From contig NZ_JADNOP010000017.1 in assembly GCF_015557635.1 (NCBI RefSeq), positions 1 through 64,000 on the forward strand: a stretch of DNA of 64,000 bases, given 5' to 3'. The position numbers and the translations under genes were made by a program. Positions 34,008-43,265 of this stretch are shown in pieces. Below the pieces are notes generated by a model. The model did no database searches. It was given only the letters and a program-made list of their open reading frames with translations, and had not been told where the DNA came from. The stretch's first letter is position 1. Each line of letters opens with the position of its first letter. Source of the DNA: Fusicatenibacter saccharivorans (GTDB lineage Bacteria > Bacillota > Clostridia > Lachnospirales > Lachnospiraceae).

Positions 34008-35405
34008 CTAATTTATGTCTAATGCATCTGTTACTTCATCTGCAGCAATTCCTTTTTCTGCTTTCAGTTTTTTATTTGCATCTTCTACATTCATTCTTGA
34101 AAGTGCAAACATAATCAATACATCAAAGATTAACGGAAGCCAAAGATACATGAACTGCATCATATCAAGTGCAGACTGTGGCTGAGTTGCATTTGTTCCG
34201 ACATATCCACTGAACTCAAGCATCCATCCAACAACAGCGGTTCCAATACCTCCACCGATTTTTACACCAAGAGAAGTACAAGAGTACATCGTTCCGTCAA
34301 TTCTCTTTCCCTGCGTAAGATAAGTGTATTCAGAGCAAGATGCGATAACTGCATTCATATCTCCCTGCCATGGTCCCTGACCTAAAGCTGCAAGAGCTGT
34401 AAATGCCATCATCAGCGGAACACTGCCCATATATCCGGCAACAACAACAAGTGCTCTACCGATGACTGCTAAGACGTAACCTCTTAAGTTCAGTTTATAC
34501 ATACCTTTCCACTTACCAACTAATGTCGGTGTGAAAATCAGGGCAATGATCAGTGGAATATTTACTGCCCATGCAAATTGTCCAAACAAATTCTTATTTT
34601 TCAGTACCCATGTCATGTAATAAATGCCAGCTCCAATCATGGCACCATATAACTGCTGTAAAATATATGTTCCACAAATCATCATGTAATATTTGTTTTT
34701 AACAAGAAGCTTGAATGCCTGTACCATTCCGTACTTTTCATTATCATTCTTTACTTCTCCTTCATTAAGTTCTTCCTCCGGAAGTTCCTTAACAGAAAGT
34801 GCTGAAATCGTATTTACGACCAGACCAATGATTGCATAGATAATAGCAACCGTTCTCCATGCCGCAGCATCTCCACCACATTTATCTACAAATCCAACTG
34901 TAATCGCCTGAATCAGAAGACTTGTTGAAAATGCAAAAATAAAACGGTAAGATCCCATCTGTACACGCTCTTTGCTGTTCTTTGTAATCAGTGACGTAAG
35001 TGCTGAATAAGCAATATTGTTTGCTGTATAAAACACACCATTTAACAGTGTATAAGAAATAAAGAACCATGCATATTTAGCCGTTGTTCCAAAGCTGACT
35101 GGTACTGCAAAGCAGCAGACCAGCGTAATGGCACAACCAATGTATCCGTATAGCATCCAGGGTTTCGCTTTTCCCATTTTACTGTGTGTTTTGTCAATCA
35201 TTGATCCAAAAAATATATCCGTAAAACCATCAAATAGTTTTGATACGGCAATCAGGGTACCCACGACACCTGCAGCAAGTCCTACCGAGTCCGTCAGATA
35301 GACCATCATAAAAGATGTCAGGAACGCATAGACTACATTACCTGCAACATCACCTGATCCGTATCCAATTTTGTTATACCATTTCAAATACTTTTTTTCT
35401 TCCAT
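34008..35405 (-). CDS. GPH family sugar:cation symporter, probably lactose/galactoside permease
   Basis: A 465-residue, 12-helix transporter of the glycoside-pentoside-hexuronide family. The N-terminus GYGSGDVAGNVVYAFLTSF and the DGFTDIFFGSMID loop with DKTHSKMGKAKPWM are typical GPH motifs. There is no C-terminal IIA domain, so it is not of the LacS type controlled by direct phosphorylation. GAGGAG precedes the start. It lies 167 bases downstream of lacZ on the same strand, which makes lactose or another beta-galactoside the likely substrate. Confidence 0.9.
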   Translation of the reverse strand: MEEKKYLKWYNKIGYGSGDVAGNVVYAFLTSFMMVYLTDSVGLAAGVVGTLIAVSKLFDGFTDIFFGSMIDKTHSKMGKAKPWMLYGYIGCAITLVCCFAVPVSFGTTAKYAWFFISYTLLNGVFYTANNIAYSALTSLITKNSKERVQMGSYRFIFAFSTSLLIQAITVGFVDKCGGDAAAWRTVAIIYAIIGLVVNTISALSVKELPEEELNEGEVKNDNEKYGMVQAFKLLVKNKYYMMICGTYILQQLYGAMIGAGIYYMTWVLKNKNLFGQFAWAVNIPLIIALIFTPTLVGKWKGMYKLNLRGYVLAVIGRALVVVAGYMGSVPLMMAFTALAALGQGPWQGDMNAVIASCSEYTYLTQGKRIDGTMYSCTSLGVKIGGGIGTAVVGWMLEFSGYVGTNATQPQSALDMMQFMYLWLPLIFDVLIMFALSRMNVEDANKKLKAEKGIAADEVTDALDIN

Positions 35406-35572
35406 CGAATTTCTTTGCTCCTCATCTTCATCGCACTTAGAATTTCAATATGTCTAACCGTATGATGTCTAATTCTGTTTTTTTCTCTGTTTTTGTCTGA
35501 TTGCTCTGTATATCCGGACTTTACATTGCAATCAGACTATCCTTCTTTGTTTACGGGTTACATGAAACTTTA

Positions 35573-38500
35573 TTATCCCTTTACATACGGTATCAGCGTA
35601 AACTGGAACCGGAATAATACATCATCAAATCGGTACTGATCTAATACAACTGGACCACAACTATTAGAACCAATGCCATTTAATGCGTAGTCAACACAGA
35701 ATACTACACTATCTGATTCTATTAATTCATAATTATGCGTTTTCTTCTCAAGTTCTTCCTGTGTATAATAAGAAGCATTGAATGAAAATGCCTTTTCTGC
35801 AGATGCCACAATTCCATATCGGCTGTTGTTAAGCTCTACATATTCACAATCATAATGGCTTCCATTTTCCTGTGGACGGATATAGTCCTCATGTAAATCC
35901 CCTACATCTGCCCGGTATAAACCGTGGCTCGCAGCCTGATGTTTATCACAATAACTTTCCTGTGGTCCCATTCCAAAGTATCTTACAGCTGAAAGTTTTT
36001 TATCCAGGAACATCCTCACACCAAATCTCGGAAGATCCGGGAATTCATCGTCTTTTGTTACTGCAATATCTGCATCAATCTTTCCAGCAGCTTCTATTTT
36101 CCATGTAATCGTCACATCAAGAATCTTCTGCACTGTCTCTGCCACAACGGAAGCATGGCTTGTAATCTTCACACCATGTTTTCCCTGCACAACCTCTGTC
36201 GTATAGGCTCTTGTGTAAGCCTTATCATAGTGGGCTTTCTTCCATTCAGACTTGATGTACATATCGTTATCTGTTGGAGCTCTCCAAATATTTAATTCCA
36301 TCGGATGGTTCAAGTATTCCCGCCCTGCGAATTTCATCTCTGTAAAGAGTGCAGTACGTTTGTCTATGGTATAAGCAAATTCACGCCCCTTGATATGAAT
36401 CTGTGTATCATTTTCATTTACCTGTAATTCAGAGTCCACTACTGTTTTTGGTATCCATTTCTCTGCAAGTTTACATTTTGTATCCTCTTTACTTACCTCA
36501 ATTTCATCAAATCCAAGAATATGGTCTTCATTCAACAGTGGCAATTCTTTTTTCAGATGGTAAATAAGTTTTAAATAACATTTCCCATTCTCTGGAACAT
36601 TGATCTTCAGGTTTGTTTTTCCTTCCCCGTGTGGTGCCACAAAAAACTCCGGAAGTATGCCTTTGCTGATCACAAGACCATCCTGTGTCAGCTCATAACT
36701 AATCTTCACATAATCTTTCAAGTCATCAAAATCCATGTAGTTATGAAGCACCAGTTCTCCGCTTTCTTTGTTATAGGAAATAACTCTTGCCGGGCGATAA
36801 ACATTCTTGTATTCCAAAAGTCCTGTATGTACCGTTCTGTCCGGATATACTAATCCATCCATACAGAAGTTGCCATCATGAATTTCTTCGCCATGGTCGC
36901 CCCCATAAGCATATATAGTCTTTCCATTCTCAGCAGTTCCATGAGCAATCGCATGGTCACACCATTCCCAGACAAAGCCGCCGCACATTTTATCATTATC
37001 CTGAATCATCTGGAAGTAATCTTCAAAATCTCCAGGTCCGTTTCCCATGCTGTGACAGTACTCTACCAAAAGGAAGGGTTTGCTTCCATCTTTATCCAGA
37101 TATTCCTGAATTTCGGAAAGCGCCGGATACATCCGGCTGTACACATCCAGATTGCTGTAATCATATGTTTCATCATAATTACGGTATCTTGCACTCTCAT
37201 ATTGTGTAATACGGTCTGGATCAAAATTCTTTGTCCATTCCAGTGCTTTTTCAAAGTTGCAGCCATAAGCACTCTCATTTCCCATTGACCACATAACAAT
37301 ACAGAAACGGTTTTTGTCACGTTCCACCATGAGTTTTACGCGATCAACGATTGCCTCTTCCCATACCGGATCATCTGCAATCTTCTCATTCCATCGTTTG
37401 AACCGATTGTAATCAGTGTCTTCTTTTCTGTAGATCATAAATGGACCATGAGCTTCAATATCTGCTTCATCTATCACCATGAATCCATACTTGTCACACA
37501 TTTCATAGAAAAATGGTGCGTTCGGATAGTGGCTGGAACGGATCGCATTAAAATTATGCTGCTTCATTAACGTAAGATCGGTTGTGAGCTGTTCCAGACT
37601 GATTGTAAATCCAGTAATCGGATCGGAATCATGTCGATTGACACCACGGAATTTAATCTTCTGTCCATTTAGGTAAATGACCTGGTCTTTAATCTCTATC
37701 TTTCTTAATGCAATGTGATCTACAATTACTTCATTCTCTGTTTCAAGAATCAGTTTATATAGATATGGATTTTCTGTGTTCCAAAGTTCCGGACTTGCAA
37801 TTTCTAATACAGCTGTTCCTTCTTCAGCAATACTTCCTAGTGCTACAACTGCTCCGTTTCTATCTTCAATCGAAATTTTTACATTTAAGGGAAAGTAGAA
37901 TTTCATTTCAATTTCTACTTTCGCAAGCATATCCTCAATTCTTGTTTTAATATGATAATCACTGATTGCCTGTTTTGGGCGTTTCAAAATGTACACATCC
38001 CGGAAAATACCACTCATACGGAATTTGTCCTGATCTTCCAAATAGGAACCATCACACCATTTCATTACCAACACTGCCACCGTATTCGTTCCATCCTGAA
38101 GTACATCGGTAACATCAAACTCACTGGTCATATGTGAAACCTGGCTGTATCCTATGTAAGAGCCATTGATCCATACATAAAAGCAGCTGTCTACTCCTTC
38201 AAAGTTCAAAAAAGCTTTTGATGCTTTCTCATCTCTGCTGTACTCAAAATTATGTACATAAGCTCCACACGGAATATCCTGTGGCACATATGGTGGATCA
38301 AACGGAAACGGATACCGGATGTTTGTATACTGGTGTGTATCATATCCTGCCATCTGCCATACACTTGGAACCTGAATCTCATCAAAATTTTCTGTATCAT
38401 AATTCTTCTCAAAGAAAGAATCCTGAATGTCATAGATGCTGTTAAAATACTGGAATTTCCAAGTTCCATTCAATAACTGCATACGATCTGATTCTTCTCT

Positions 38501-38611
38501 GTGTTCCACCAAGTTATCCATTCTTTTGGATGCCGGAATATAATAGGCTCTGGCTGGCATTGTGTTTTCGTGCAGTACGCTTAGATTTTCATAATAACGT
38601 GGTACGATCAT
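35573..38611 (-). CDS. lacZ: Beta-galactosidase, GH2 family (LacZ)
   Basis: A 1012-residue enzyme of the classic five-domain LacZ architecture: sugar-binding domain, immunoglobulin-like domain, TIM barrel, second immunoglobulin-like domain and the Bgal_small_N C-terminal domain. FRGVNRHDSDP (321-331), acid/base Glu446 in WSMGNESAYG and nucleophile Glu517 in LLVEYCHSMGNG are all present. There is no signal peptide, so it hydrolyses lactose inside the cell. GGAGGAG precedes the start. The divergent AraC gene at 38.8 kb is its likely regulator, and the downstream symporter its transporter. Confidence 0.96.
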   Translation of the reverse strand: MIVPRYYENLSVLHENTMPARAYYIPASKRMDNLVEHREESDRMQLLNGTWKFQYFNSIYDIQDSFFEKNYDTENFDEIQVPSVWQMAGYDTHQYTNIRYPFPFDPPYVPQDIPCGAYVHNFEYSRDEKASKAFLNFEGVDSCFYVWINGSYIGYSQVSHMTSEFDVTDVLQDGTNTVAVLVMKWCDGSYLEDQDKFRMSGIFRDVYILKRPKQAISDYHIKTRIEDMLAKVEIEMKFYFPLNVKISIEDRNGAVVALGSIAEEGTAVLEIASPELWNTENPYLYKLILETENEVIVDHIALRKIEIKDQVIYLNGQKIKFRGVNRHDSDPITGFTISLEQLTTDLTLMKQHNFNAIRSSHYPNAPFFYEMCDKYGFMVIDEADIEAHGPFMIYRKEDTDYNRFKRWNEKIADDPVWEEAIVDRVKLMVERDKNRFCIVMWSMGNESAYGCNFEKALEWTKNFDPDRITQYESARYRNYDETYDYSNLDVYSRMYPALSEIQEYLDKDGSKPFLLVEYCHSMGNGPGDFEDYFQMIQDNDKMCGGFVWEWCDHAIAHGTAENGKTIYAYGGDHGEEIHDGNFCMDGLVYPDRTVHTGLLEYKNVYRPARVISYNKESGELVLHNYMDFDDLKDYVKISYELTQDGLVISKGILPEFFVAPHGEGKTNLKINVPENGKCYLKLIYHLKKELPLLNEDHILGFDEIEVSKEDTKCKLAEKWIPKTVVDSELQVNENDTQIHIKGREFAYTIDKRTALFTEMKFAGREYLNHPMELNIWRAPTDNDMYIKSEWKKAHYDKAYTRAYTTEVVQGKHGVKITSHASVVAETVQKILDVTITWKIEAAGKIDADIAVTKDDEFPDLPRFGVRMFLDKKLSAVRYFGMGPQESYCDKHQAASHGLYRADVGDLHEDYIRPQENGSHYDCEYVELNNSRYGIVASAEKAFSFNASYYTQEELEKKTHNYELIESDSVVFCVDYALNGIGSNSCGPVVLDQYRFDDVLFRFQFTLIPYVKG

Positions 38612-38725
38612 AAATAACTCTCCTCCAATACATATACTTTTTTGTTCTTTGTTTCCCTAAAGCAAACCTTATACTTTACTTTTTTGTTTACGTTCCTTAG
38701 TTATGCTATATATATATAGCTTATC

Positions 38726-38769
38726 CTAATCCGCAAAATATGTCTATAAATTGGATTAGACAAAATATG
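38726..38769. promoter_or_regulatory. Candidate operator between lacZ and its AraC regulator
   Basis: CTAATCC (38726-38732) and GGATTAG (38753-38759) are inverted, and CAAAATATG occurs twice as a direct repeat (38734 and 38761, 27 bases apart). Direct repeats spaced by about two to three helix turns suit an AraC-type protein. Confidence 0.5.
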
Positions 38770-38815
38770 CACTAAATGATACAATGATAAAAAGTGCGAA
38801 AAGAGGTGCTGTCCT

Positions 38816-39679
38816 ATGTATTTGAACACCGGTTATTTGAACCACTCACATATGGATTTCAAAGACAAAAGTTGTCCGCTGATTGTAGGTAGCTGTGGTA
38901 CTTACCGTCTTTCCAGACATCCCAAACTTCCTACCTACCGTCCAAGGGGTCGTCTGGATTATCAGATTATATATATCACTGCTGGTTGTGGGCATTTTCA
39001 TTTTGATAATGTAAATAACGAAACGATTGTTCCAGCCGGCAACATTGTACTGTACAGACCGAAAGAACTTCAGAAATATGAATATTACGGAGAAGATAAG
39101 ACAGAAGTATACTGGATTCACTTCACAGGAAGCAATGTGAAAAATATCTTACGTCAATATGGGTTTCCGGATAAAGAACGTGTCTTTCAAGTGGGTACAT
39201 CTAATGAATATGAACAAATTTTCAAACGTATCATTATCGAGCTCCAACGCTGTCAAGACAATTATGAGGAAATGCTTGTCCTTTTGCTACGTCATCTTCT
39301 GATCAGTTTCCACCGGGAACTGACAAGAGAGCACATATTAAAAAATGAATACCTTGATCATGAGATGGATAATGCTGTTACCTTTTTCAGTGAAAACTAC
39401 AATCAAAATATCAATATTGATGATTATGCTGCCTCACGAGGCATGAGTGTCAGCTGGTTTATCCGAAATTTCAAAAAATATACCGGTTCTACACCAATGC
39501 AATTCATTGTGGGAATCCGCATCAACAATGCTCAGATGTTACTTGAAACAACAACTTATTCCATCAATGAGATTTCTAAGATTGTCGGATATGATAACCA
39601 GCTTTATTTCAGTCGGCTTTTTCACAAGTTGAAAGGATATTCGCCGAGAGAATACCGAAAGCTGAGAAACAAATTCTGA
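38816..39679 (+). CDS. AraC family transcriptional regulator of the lactose module
   Basis: A 287-residue regulator. The N-terminal AraC_binding (cupin) domain (about 35-150) has PRGRLDYQIIYITAG and YWIHFTGS, a pattern typical of sugar-responsive members. The C-terminal DNA-binding domain (about 190-285) includes DDYAASRGMSVSWFIRNFKK and VGYDNQLYFSRLFHKLKG. AGAGGTG precedes the start. It is divergent from lacZ, so it probably activates lacZ and the symporter in response to lactose or a derivative. Confidence 0.9.
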   Translation: MYLNTGYLNHSHMDFKDKSCPLIVGSCGTYRLSRHPKLPTYRPRGRLDYQIIYITAGCGHFHFDNVNNETIVPAGNIVLYRPKELQKYEYYGEDKTEVYWIHFTGSNVKNILRQYGFPDKERVFQVGTSNEYEQIFKRIIIELQRCQDNYEEMLVLLLRHLLISFHRELTREHILKNEYLDHEMDNAVTFFSENYNQNINIDDYAASRGMSVSWFIRNFKKYTGSTPMQFIVGIRINNAQMLLETTTYSINEISKIVGYDNQLYFSRLFHKLKGYSPREYRKLRNKF

Positions 39680-39751
39680 AATCCACAAAGAGGATACCAC
39701 CGAATTATCAAAACAATGATTTGTAATATCCTCTTCTCACTTTTGCTATTC

Positions 39752-40648
39752 TTATTTTACAAACTCAGCCGAATAATAATACATATACTCATTATCTGTA
39801 TCTATGTATTCTCCTGTAATGTCCTGTATCGGCAACGAACTCACTCCCTGTTCGCCATAGATCAGTGCTGCCAATCCTTGCTCTGTTCCGTACTCTATCG
39901 TGCTTTTGTTCTCTATAGAGGTCGCAGATCTTCCATAATATTCTCTGTTTGCAACACCTTCCAAGATTGGCATTTCTGTCATATATTTTGAATATTCATC
40001 TGCTGCAATAAGCTTTGCAGTAAAATTATCAAAATCCGGAGTGATGACAATCAATCCATTTTTTGCAGATTTCACGTCCTCATAGAAAAGTTCCAAAACT
40101 CGTTTATGAGAAACTCGTTTTCCAGAATGATATTCTGACAAGTAAACGTATAATGCTTGAAATGTATCTTTTGAATTGTATCGAAACATCATGGTTCCAT
40201 CAATTCCGGACAACAATTCAGCCGTTTTCATTTCTACACTATCCGGATCTACTGCTTCTATATAATTTTGTGGTTGCCGCAATTTATTACATACCATGAT
40301 TCCAAGAGTAATAGCAAATACTCCCACAGCAATAAGAAGTACAGCAATAATCTTCTTTAAATAACGCTGTTTATGACTACTATCTTTTGATATCTGTATC
40401 AGTGTATCTTCCGATTTTTTTTCTACATTAGTTACCTCAATATCTTCACCTGCCAAAAATTCATTTAGACTGATGCCTAATATTTCACATAATTCTAAAT
40501 ACACAGACACATCTGGTAAACAAATCCCACGTTCCCATTTGGAAACTGACTTATCACTCTTACCCAGTTTCTCAGCAAGCTGTTTTTGAGTCATACCAAG
40601 TTTTTTTCTTTTTTCTGCAATATAGCTTCCGATTTTCACAAGGTCCAT
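39752..40648 (-). CDS. XRE family regulator with a membrane segment
   Basis: A 298-residue protein. The N-terminal Cro/CI-type helix-turn-helix (about 5-60) has MTQKQLAEKLGKSDKSVSKW. A single membrane helix (about 117-140, IIAVLLIAVGVFAITLGIMV) leads to a C-terminal domain of about 155 residues with no recognised motif, presumably outside the membrane. This is the layout of membrane-anchored one-component regulators. GGGGGAAG precedes the start. A related but different protein lies at 43.3 kb. Its targets are unknown. Confidence 0.85.
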   Translation of the reverse strand: MDLVKIGSYIAEKRKKLGMTQKQLAEKLGKSDKSVSKWERGICLPDVSVYLELCEILGISLNEFLAGEDIEVTNVEKKSEDTLIQISKDSSHKQRYLKKIIAVLLIAVGVFAITLGIMVCNKLRQPQNYIEAVDPDSVEMKTAELLSGIDGTMMFRYNSKDTFQALYVYLSEYHSGKRVSHKRVLELFYEDVKSAKNGLIVITPDFDNFTAKLIAADEYSKYMTEMPILEGVANREYYGRSATSIENKSTIEYGTEQGLAALIYGEQGVSSLPIQDITGEYIDTDNEYMYYYSAEFVK

Positions 40649-40755
40649 AAATACTTCCCCCTTTCAGAATTATAGTATCTATTTTGTCCCAAAAAGTACA
40701 CCCCTTAATGGTAGAATCGTATTATATAGGCAGAATCTCATCCAATTTCATAAAA

Positions 40756-40805
40756 TAAAAAGGACGCTGTATGCTCTCGTTTCTTTCGGGGCTGCAGCGT
40801 CTTTT
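40756..40805. terminator. Bidirectional hairpin upstream of the XRE gene
   Basis: GACGCTG pairs with CAGCGTC. On the minus strand CTTTTTATTTT follows and on the plus strand TTTT. Confidence 0.65.
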
Positions 40806-40868
40806 CTGCTTTCACGGCTCGCGCAGACCGCAGGGCAGTCAAACAGATTTTTCAGCAGACATAGTTTA

Positions 40869-40906
40869 AGCCCGATCGATTCTTTTTTCTCTCGACCGGG
40901 CTTTTA
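40869..40906. terminator. Second hairpin in the gene-free region
   Basis: AGCCCGATCGA pairs with TCGACCGGGCT (one mismatch) and TTTTA follows on the plus strand. Confidence 0.55.
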
Positions 40907-41440
40907 ATGAATTTCCAGTAATTTCATTTTATACACCTGCTGCTTTCATTGATTTCGGGGTATTTCGTTATGTTCCTTTTGGACCGTACCTCCTGGATTT
41001 TTTTGTTTTTATTTTTTCCCTATGGGCCTCTGCCTTTCATTGGAATCATCTCCTTTAGGTTCTATATGTAAACTCTTCAGAGATTTTTTTGATGTTCAGA
41101 TTAACTATGCCATTGGACTGTACCTCTTACTTTCTTAGATTTCGTCTTGATGTTTCTTTTTCGTTTTTATTTTTGTTCTCTTTTCTTTTGTTGATCTTAT
41201 ATTAACTCATCTTCTCCGTTTTGTCAATACTTTCTTTTAATTTATTTTACATTTTATTATTTTCAGAATATTATGACATCAAGATCGAAAGATCAGAAAC
41301 CTGATGCAGTCTCACTTACAAAGAGGCGGCCGCAGGCTTTCGCAAAATTCAACCCCCGGCTTTTTTTGACCCACCGCAGGGCGATCCTGCTCCCTCCGGA
41401 ACTCCACAGAATCTTCTTTCCAAAAGAGGAGAACGAAAGA

Positions 41441-41476
41441 CTCCGCTGTCTTTGCCTTTCGCAAAGTCCAGCGGAG
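41441..41476 (-). terminator. Terminator after the flavodiiron gene
   Basis: CTCCGCT pairs with AGCGGAG, with an inner TTTGC/GCAAA pair. The minus-strand T-run is interrupted. Confidence 0.5.
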
Positions 41477-41512
41477 CATTTTTCCCATATTCTTTCTTCT
41501 CTTCTTAATTTC

Positions 41513-42670
41513 TTATTTGCAGAGTTCTTCGGCCAGTGCCTCGATCTCTTTTACGTTCTCTTCCTTCACAGCGGACATTACTTTTACATTATTCTCTGTC
41601 CAGGTGATATTTTTGCTCTTCTCAAACATGCCTTTCATCACTTTCGCTGCGGTCGGTGCCCAGCTTCCGTTTTCGATCAGACCAATGGTGCGGTTCTGGA
41701 AGCTGCGCTCTGTCAGACGGTTGATGAAATCCTGCATGAACGGGTAAATACCTGCATTGTAGGTCAGCGTTGCGAGAACCAGCTTACTGTAACGGAAAGC
41801 ATCCGCTACGGCGGCGGACATATCGTCTCTTGCCAGATCGTAAATAACAACATTCGGACAGCCTTTTTCTTTCAGCTTATCTGCAAGCAATTCGGCAGCT
41901 TTTTTTGTATTGCCGTAAACAGAAGTATAGGCAACCACAACGCCTTCTTCTTCCGGACGATAAGAAGACCAGATATCGTATTTTTCAATGTAGTGGCCAA
42001 GATTTTCCGTCAGAACCGGACCGTGCAGGGAACAGATTTTCCGGATATCCAGCGTACCTGCCACTTTCAGGAGCTTCTGTACCTGCAAACCGTATTTTCC
42101 GACAATACCGATAAAATAACGGCGTGCTTCGTCATCCCATGGTTCCTCGCGGTCGAGTGCACCGAATTTTCCAAAACCGTCTGCTGCGAACAGAACCTTG
42201 TCCGTGCTGTCGTATGTAACCATAACCTCCGGCCAGTGTACCATCGGAGCGAACACGAAGGTCAGAACGTGTTTTCCGAGCGTAAGGGACTCACCGTCCT
42301 TTACTTCCAGTTTCCTTCCGGCGAGATCCATCTTTGGGAAAAAGTTTTTCATCATGGCAAAGGTTTTTGTGTTTGCAACAACGGTTGCTTCCGGATATGC
42401 TTTTACGAAGTTTTCAATATTCGCAGAGTGATCCGGCTCCATATGCTGTACGATCAGGTAATCCGGTTTTCTGCCATCCAGTGCTTTCGCAACATTTGCC
42501 AGCCATTCATCCGCAAAGTTTGCATCTACGGTATCCATAACTGCCGTTTTTTCATCGAGAATTACGTAAGAATTGTATGCCATGCCGTTCGGCACTCTGT
42601 ACTGACCTTCAAAAAGGTCTACCTGATGATCGTTGACTCCCGCGTAGATAATATCCTCTGTAATCTTCAT
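41513..42670 (-). CDS. Flavodiiron protein (A-type flavoprotein), oxygen or NO reductase
   Basis: A 385-residue soluble enzyme that reduces oxygen to water or nitric oxide to nitrous oxide, protecting anaerobes. The beta-lactamase-like diiron domain carries HMEPDHS (H-x-E-x-D-H), MVHWPEVM, AADGFGKFG and CSLHGPVL, giving the full set of iron ligands. The flavodoxin domain starts near residue 250 with VVAYTSVYGNTKKAAE, the FMN phosphate loop. The start at 42670 avoids a seven-residue extension. AAAGGA lies upstream. A rubredoxin partner is not adjacent. Confidence 0.94.
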   Translation of the reverse strand: MKITEDIIYAGVNDHQVDLFEGQYRVPNGMAYNSYVILDEKTAVMDTVDANFADEWLANVAKALDGRKPDYLIVQHMEPDHSANIENFVKAYPEATVVANTKTFAMMKNFFPKMDLAGRKLEVKDGESLTLGKHVLTFVFAPMVHWPEVMVTYDSTDKVLFAADGFGKFGALDREEPWDDEARRYFIGIVGKYGLQVQKLLKVAGTLDIRKICSLHGPVLTENLGHYIEKYDIWSSYRPEEEGVVVAYTSVYGNTKKAAELLADKLKEKGCPNVVIYDLARDDMSAAVADAFRYSKLVLATLTYNAGIYPFMQDFINRLTERSFQNRTIGLIENGSWAPTAAKVMKGMFEKSKNITWTENNVKVMSAVKEENVKEIEALAEELCK

Positions 42671-42846
42671 AAAAATCCATATCCTTTCCATCTTGTTTTT
42701 TCCTGCCCGGAACCTGCTCCGAACCGTATATTTTTATATTATCCTATGATGGAGAAAAAAGCAAGTAAAAATAGTAAAGATTACTATTTTTACTTGCTCT
42801 CCTCCGTTTACACACACGATATCCCTTTTCCACAGCTTGCAAATCA

Positions 42847-43084
42847 TCACAATACTTCTATTTTACAGGCATGTTCTTTTGTTTCTTTATCATAACTGAT
42901 TCCAACCGCCAGTATGCGCCCGGTATATCGTTCCCTTTCCGCCATCTTTCCCTTGAACCGCAAAGCATATTCTTTCTCTTTAATCTGCGCAATCGCTTCT
43001 TCCGGTGTATGATCTACCATAAGTTCCGTTCATAACAGTTCTGTATTTATCGTATGGTTCCCTGCTGTTTAAAAACTGTCCCAT
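42847..43084 (-). pseudogene. AAA-ATPase-like/PDDEXK_9 gene reduced to its two ends
   Basis: A good start with AGGAGG gives MGQFLNSREPYDKYRTVMNG, the usual N-terminus of this family. After about 20 codons it joins, in a different frame, the family C-terminus TPEEAIAQIKEKEYALRF through to GISYDKETKEHACKIEVL and a normal stop. A full gene encodes 500 or more residues, so most of the middle has been lost while both ends survive. Confidence 0.75.
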
Positions 43085-43265
43085 GTTTTACGGCCTCCTT
43101 CTTATGCTACATGTGCTTTCAGAATCTTTCTGTGCTTGATTTTGTGAGATGCTTTTCCGTCAGTCACAAAAGCAAGTGCAGAAAGATTTTAAGAGTACAT
43201 GCTGATACTATGAGTATAGTCTTTTTCTGTGGGAGGCGCAAGAATGGAATCCCGTTTCTCACTTC

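Larger units (their letters stand above)
40649..41512. other. 864-bp region without a recognisable gene
   Basis: The plus strand is T-rich, so any minus-strand RNA would be A/G-rich. On the minus strand GGTACAGTCCA and GGTACGGTCCA occur about 140 bases apart. Strong ribosome-like sites precede six-codon frames: AAAGGAGATGATTCCA before MKGRGP, and GGAGG upstream of MKAAGV. Three hairpins are listed separately. I see no gene of normal size. It could be a long leader, a non-coding RNA or eroded sequence. Confidence 0.4.

Noticed and set aside
41273-42895. 540-codon plus-strand frame over the flavodiiron gene
   Set aside because: Antisense shadow. The minus-strand protein has every flavodiiron motif.
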